Shown here: in pieces, positions 60,489 through 64,000 of the stretch | Numbering within the stretch: the first letter of the stretch is position 1 | Layout of the letters: every line of letters begins with the position of its first letter | Assembly (NCBI RefSeq): GCF_002964785.1 | Contig: NZ_PQCC01000022.1 | Span: 1-64,000, forward strand | Direction: 5' to 3' | Length of the DNA stretch: 64,000 nucleotides | Source: Pseudoalteromonas sp. T1lg48 | Lineage (GTDB): Bacteria; Pseudomonadota; Gammaproteobacteria; Enterobacterales; Alteromonadaceae | Notes under the pieces: model-generated | Told to the model about the DNA's origin: nothing | The model's input: the letters and a program-made list of their open reading frames with translations, nothing else | Databases searched by the model: none | Translations under genes and position numbers: made by a program

Positions 60489-61997
60489 ATGACCAAGCCT
60501 TTAAGTGACGGCCCAGATTGGACTTTTGACTTACTGGAACAGTACCGGGATGAGATCAAGCGGGTCGCCGAGCACTACAAGCTCGACACCTACCCCAACC
60601 AAATTGAAGTGATCACCGCCGAGCAAATGATGGATGCCTACTCCAGCGTCGGCATGCCCATAGGCTACAACCATTGGTCATTCGGCAAGAAGTTTATTCA
60701 AACGGAGCAAAACTATCGCCGCGGACAAATGGGCCTGGCCTATGAAATCGTCATTAACTCCAACCCCTGTATTGCCTACCTAATGGAAGAAAACACCATG
60801 GCCATGCAGGCGTTGGTTATGGCCCATGCTTGTTATGGCCATAATTCCTTTTTTAAAGGCAATTACCTGTTTAAAACCTGGACCGATGCCGGCTCGATTA
60901 TTGATTACCTGCTGTTCGCCAAAAACTACATCGCCGAGTGCGAACAAAAGCATGGCATTGATGAAGTGGAAGACATTCTCGACTCCTGCCATGCCCTGAT
61001 GAACTATGGTGTCGACCGATATAAACGACCACAGCAAATCTCCCTGTATGAAGAGCAAAAACGCCAGCAAGAGCGGGCGGAGTATCTGCAATCTCAGGTC
61101 AATGAGCTATGGCGTACCATTCCCACCAACGAGCAGCAAAAGCGCAAAAAACGCCCACGTTTTCCTTCGGAGCCCCAGGAGAACATTCTCTATTTTGTCG
61201 AGAAAAATGCCCCTTTGCTGGAGCCCTGGCAGCGTGAGATAGTGCGTATAGTGCGCAAAATATCTCAGTACTTCTACCCGCAAAAACAAACCCAGGTCAT
61301 GAATGAGGGCTGGGCCACCTTCTGGCACTATACCCTGCTCAATCATTTGTACGACGAAGGCAAATTAACGGACGGCTTTATGATAGAGGTACTGCAAAGC
61401 CATACCAATGTTATCTACCAACCGCCCTACAACAGTAATTATTACTCAGGCATCAACCCTTATGCATTGGGCTTTAACATGATGGTGGATATTCGTCGTA
61501 TCTGTGAGAATCCGGATGACGAGGACCGCAAGTGGTTTCCAGAATATGCGGGGAGCGATTGGTTGGAGACCCTGCACTTTGCGATGCAGAACTTTAAAGA
61601 CGAGAGCTTTATCAGCCAGTTTTTATCGCCACGATTGATCCGCGAATTTAAACTGTTTTCCATCGTTGATGATAGCCAACAGCCACACCTTGAGGTGGCG
61701 GCGATTCACGACGAGGCGGGCTATCAAAAAATCCGCCAAGCGCTGTCGGCACAATATAACCTCAGTAATCATGAGCCCAATATTCAGGTCTATGACATAG
61801 ATATCCGTGGTGATCGTTCTCTGACACTGCGCTACATTCCCCATCTTGGCATTCCATTGGCCGACTCCAAGGACGAGGTGCTAAAACATCTGCACAGGTT
61901 ATGGGGCTTTCCGGTGCGTCTCGAGCAGGAAAACGCCGACGGCAGCATAGTAAAGTTAAGCAGCTGTCCCGCCACTGAGCTGGATCTGGAAAGCTAA
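60489..61997 (+). CDS. ycgB: SpoVR family protein YcgB
   Basis: A 502-residue protein (E. coli YcgB 510) of the SpoVR family, named after a Bacillus sporulation gene; its biochemical role is unknown. Conserved pieces are HWSFGKKFIQTEQNYRRGQM, YGHNSFFKGNYLF and NEGWATFWHYTLLNHLYDEG, the last with a zinc-protease-like look. It follows yeaH by 14 bp. In E. coli ycgB lies elsewhere, but in many proteobacteria the three genes form one operon, as here. Confidence 0.93.
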   Translation: MTKPLSDGPDWTFDLLEQYRDEIKRVAEHYKLDTYPNQIEVITAEQMMDAYSSVGMPIGYNHWSFGKKFIQTEQNYRRGQMGLAYEIVINSNPCIAYLMEENTMAMQALVMAHACYGHNSFFKGNYLFKTWTDAGSIIDYLLFAKNYIAECEQKHGIDEVEDILDSCHALMNYGVDRYKRPQQISLYEEQKRQQERAEYLQSQVNELWRTIPTNEQQKRKKRPRFPSEPQENILYFVEKNAPLLEPWQREIVRIVRKISQYFYPQKQTQVMNEGWATFWHYTLLNHLYDEGKLTDGFMIEVLQSHTNVIYQPPYNSNYYSGINPYALGFNMMVDIRRICENPDDEDRKWFPEYAGSDWLETLHFAMQNFKDESFISQFLSPRLIREFKLFSIVDDSQQPHLEVAAIHDEAGYQKIRQALSAQYNLSNHEPNIQVYDIDIRGDRSLTLRYIPHLGIPLADSKDEVLKHLHRLWGFPVRLEQENADGSIVKLSSCPATELDLES

Positions 61998-62009
61998 AGC
62001 GTTCTTGCG

Positions 62010-62969
62010 CTAACCTTCGGCCACTGTGGTTTGATTGCGGCCAGCTAGCTTGGAGCGATAAAGCGCCTTATCAGCAGCCGCTATCCACTGCGGGTAATGT
62101 AAAAAGTCAGTGTGGTACTGGGCGATACCGGTACTGATTGTCATGCTTAGTTGCACCTCGTCCAAGGCAACCCTGCTGCTAGCAATCAGTTTTCTCAGCC
62201 GTTCAGCAAACACTAGGGCACCTTGTGCATCGGTATCGTATAAGATCACCACAAACTCCTCACCACCGTAGCGGGCAGCCATATCGCTTTCGCGCAGCGT
62301 TCCCTTAAGAAGCGCCGCTAGATGCTGCAGTGCCTTATCACCACTGGTATGGCCGTAGGTGTCGTTAATGGCTTTAAAATGATCGATATCGAACATTAAC
62401 AAGGAATCACAACCGCCGTTACGCTTAAGACGCTTAAACTCCTTACCCAGGGTTTCTTCCCAAAATCCACGGTTAGGTAATTGCGTCAGACTGTCGGTGC
62501 GACTGATTTGTTCCAGTAGCCGGTTTGCTTCTTCAAGCTCTAACTTATTGACCGCTTCGTCGGTGACATCATAAATAATGACGCAAATATGCGTGACCTC
62601 TCCGCGAGTGTCGGTCAGTGGGATAAAGGTCGCATTTTGATACATATAGTCCGCTTTGCCGGTGATCGGCCGGTAATTCTTAAAGCGAAAAATGTACGGC
62701 TTTTGCTCCCAGATAGTGAAAGAACGGTTTTTTAATACAAACACCGACTCGGTTTTGGTGCGAAACCAGCGCTCATCGATACCTGGAAAGACCTCAAATA
62801 ATTCCTTTCCTTGCACCGCTCTTGGCAAGAAGCCGGAGTGATTTTCCATAAAACCATTCCAGCTACAGACCCGATATTGTCTATCGAGCACCACCAGGCC
62901 AACGTCTACGGTGTTGAACATATCCAACAACCAGTGAACCTCATGCATCTTATAATCGGCAGCTGGCAT
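62010..62969 (-). CDS. PAS-GGDEF diguanylate cyclase
   Basis: A 319-residue cytosolic signalling enzyme. A PAS domain at about residues 12-140 (VDVGLVVLDRQYRVCSWN) precedes a short helical linker and a GGDEF domain with the active site RYGGEEF and the DFDHFK-like FDIDHFKAINDTYGH. It should make cyclic di-GMP. I see no RxxD inhibitory site in the five residues before GGEEF. Its ATG lies two bases after the stop of the response regulator gene, so the two are co-transcribed. Confidence 0.92.
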   Translation of the reverse strand: MPAADYKMHEVHWLLDMFNTVDVGLVVLDRQYRVCSWNGFMENHSGFLPRAVQGKELFEVFPGIDERWFRTKTESVFVLKNRSFTIWEQKPYIFRFKNYRPITGKADYMYQNATFIPLTDTRGEVTHICVIIYDVTDEAVNKLELEEANRLLEQISRTDSLTQLPNRGFWEETLGKEFKRLKRNGGCDSLLMFDIDHFKAINDTYGHTSGDKALQHLAALLKGTLRESDMAARYGGEEFVVILYDTDAQGALVFAERLRKLIASSRVALDEVQLSMTISTGIAQYHTDFLHYPQWIAAADKALYRSKLAGRNQTTVAEG

Positions 62970-62971
62970 AA

Positions 62972-63976
62972 TCAGTCATCCAGTAAATATTCAACTTTGT
63001 ATTTCAGCGTCTTGAGCGAGTCTTCGGTAAACAACAGCATCAGGTCGCAACTTATATCATGGCCCTCGATGCCATAGCTTATTTCGATGGCCAAGGTGCG
63101 TTGCCAACGGCTGCGATTGGCTCTCACCAGCTCGGCGACCCGGCTATGCTGCCCAAGCACCACGGGATGACCTTGCGAAAAGTGGACATCCAACTGTTTT
63201 GACAACCCGGTTAACATGGCGCCGATCAGTATGTTACCGACATCCATCAACAGCTCCAGCTCCACCGCATCAGTAAGCTCACCGCTATAATTCATCAACG
63301 CGGCGATTTCTTTAAAACTCGAGTCATTGAGCAGCAGCAGCGCCTCGCCAGAAATGCCGCCACCAATAAAGCCTTGGCAGATACCCGACGTGGCTGCATT
63401 ATGGTCGATGGAATGCAGCGCCATAGCCAGCTCATTGACTTCCAGGATGTTTACATTGGGGATTGGCAAGGTGACAAACACATTGAGCAGTCGCGCCAGT
63501 AAATCGCCGGCCTGGCCCATGGCCACATTGGTCAGCTCTTGGTACACATCTCGTACCTGTGGGTCGAGCCATTCGCCTAATTGCTGTGCCAATTGACGAC
63601 GCCTGGCGCTGTCTTTAATGCCATGACGGTCGATAATTTGAGCTAATTTGGTGCCATCACAGGGTTTCGCAACAAAGTCAACGGCACCGAGTTCGCGCAC
63701 CCGGGCTAAGGCACTGGGCTGAATATCGCCGGATACGATAATCACTATGACCTGCAGGTGGCGTTGACGTATGGCTTGCAGCACTTGATAGCCGTCCATA
63801 CTCGGCATGTTTAAATCGAGAAATAAAACTTCGGGTTTAGCGGTCTCTAAGAGAGTAAGGCATTCTTGGCCATCGGCTGCGTACATAAGGTGCACTTCCC
63901 AGTCGGTGGGGAAAGAGCGGGCGAGTTGCCGCCGTGCGACGCTGGAGTCATCACAGATCAAAACTGGCGTTTTCAT
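62972..63976 (-). CDS. Response regulator with C-terminal CheC/CheX-like domain
   Basis: A 334-residue protein. The receiver domain (residues 1-120) has the acidic pair DD, the phospho-acceptor in LFLDLNMPSMDGYQ and the lysine in VDFVAKPC. The C-terminal domain carries CheC-like repeats: ELTNVAMGQAGDLLARLL and ELLMDVGNILIGAMLTGL, the E-N-G pattern of CheC/CheX/FliY phosphatases. It may dephosphorylate a receiver or sense phosphorylation. It lies upstream of the diguanylate cyclase, so phosphorylation may control cyclic di-GMP output. Confidence 0.88.
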   Translation of the reverse strand: MKTPVLICDDSSVARRQLARSFPTDWEVHLMYAADGQECLTLLETAKPEVLFLDLNMPSMDGYQVLQAIRQRHLQVIVIIVSGDIQPSALARVRELGAVDFVAKPCDGTKLAQIIDRHGIKDSARRRQLAQQLGEWLDPQVRDVYQELTNVAMGQAGDLLARLLNVFVTLPIPNVNILEVNELAMALHSIDHNAATSGICQGFIGGGISGEALLLLNDSSFKEIAALMNYSGELTDAVELELLMDVGNILIGAMLTGLSKQLDVHFSQGHPVVLGQHSRVAELVRANRSRWQRTLAIEISYGIEGHDISCDLMLLFTEDSLKTLKYKVEYLLDD

Positions 63977-64000
63977 GACTTAGAATACCTGGTACCAAGG

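Overview
The window looks like a chromosomal segment of a marine gammaproteobacterium of the Alteromonadales type (Shewanella-like). The grounds are the TIGR03503-type protein next to dnaQ, the YafS/GloB/MltD and YqcC/TruC/YqcA/CsrB/Syd/QueF neighbourhoods that match the enterobacterial order, the greA-carB-carA-dapB string, and a grxD/sodB pair. Genus and species cannot be read from the sequence. No phage, integrase, transposase, rRNA or CRISPR array is visible; almost everything is core metabolism or housekeeping.

Layout. Bases 1-7060 carry a tRNA-Asp with a good promoter, a TIGR03503-type protein with dnaQ, divergent rnhA, a metallo-beta-lactamase-fold hydrolase, a YafS-type methyltransferase, gloB and mltD. 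Bases 7080-14930 hold yqcA, truC and yqcC, two related non-coding elements with terminal inverted repeats, DUF3549 and DUF3301 genes, a third and different inverted-repeat element, a CsrB-family regulatory RNA, a GNAT acetyltransferase, small conserved proteins, syd and queF. Bases 14917-25661 hold a cyclophilin, tamB-tamA, a RraB-like protein, a RadD-type helicase, a short H-NS-like protein, a cold shock protein and small envelope or cysteine-cluster proteins. Bases 25791-31110 hold an RND efflux adaptor/permease pair and an AT-rich orphan lipoprotein. Bases 31400-37324 hold greA, a carB interrupted by a one-base deletion, carA and dapB. Bases 37700-43340 hold an NhaC-type antiporter, a Tsx/OmpK porin, efpL, an M48 lipoprotein protease and an MFS drug transporter. 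Bases 43368-48386 hold grpE with a sigma-32 promoter, an HrcA-like protein, nadK, a membrane-anchored unknown and LexA-controlled recN. Bases 48424-55581 hold gltD-gltB and an orphan periplasmic binding protein, separated by an unusually crowded operator region with ARG-box-like sites. Bases 55744-64000 hold grxD, sodB, the yeaG-yeaH-ycgB stress operon, a PAS-GGDEF diguanylate cyclase and a REC-CheC-type response regulator.

How the parts fit. Regulation is the theme most visible in the DNA. There is a CsrB-type RNA with about 22 GGA motifs and an upstream GacA/UvrY-like site. A heat-shock promoter precedes grpE, two LexA boxes precede recN, ArgR-type boxes precede glutamate synthase, and an IscR-like dyad precedes sodB. 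Three miniature inverted-repeat elements sit flush against gene ends in the yqcA-truC-yqcC/DUF3301 region, and one abuts the yqcC start codon. No clearly novel multi-gene system was found. The strongest items for follow-up are the CsrB locus, the inverted-repeat elements, the carB frameshift, the gltB operator region and the HrcA-like protein.
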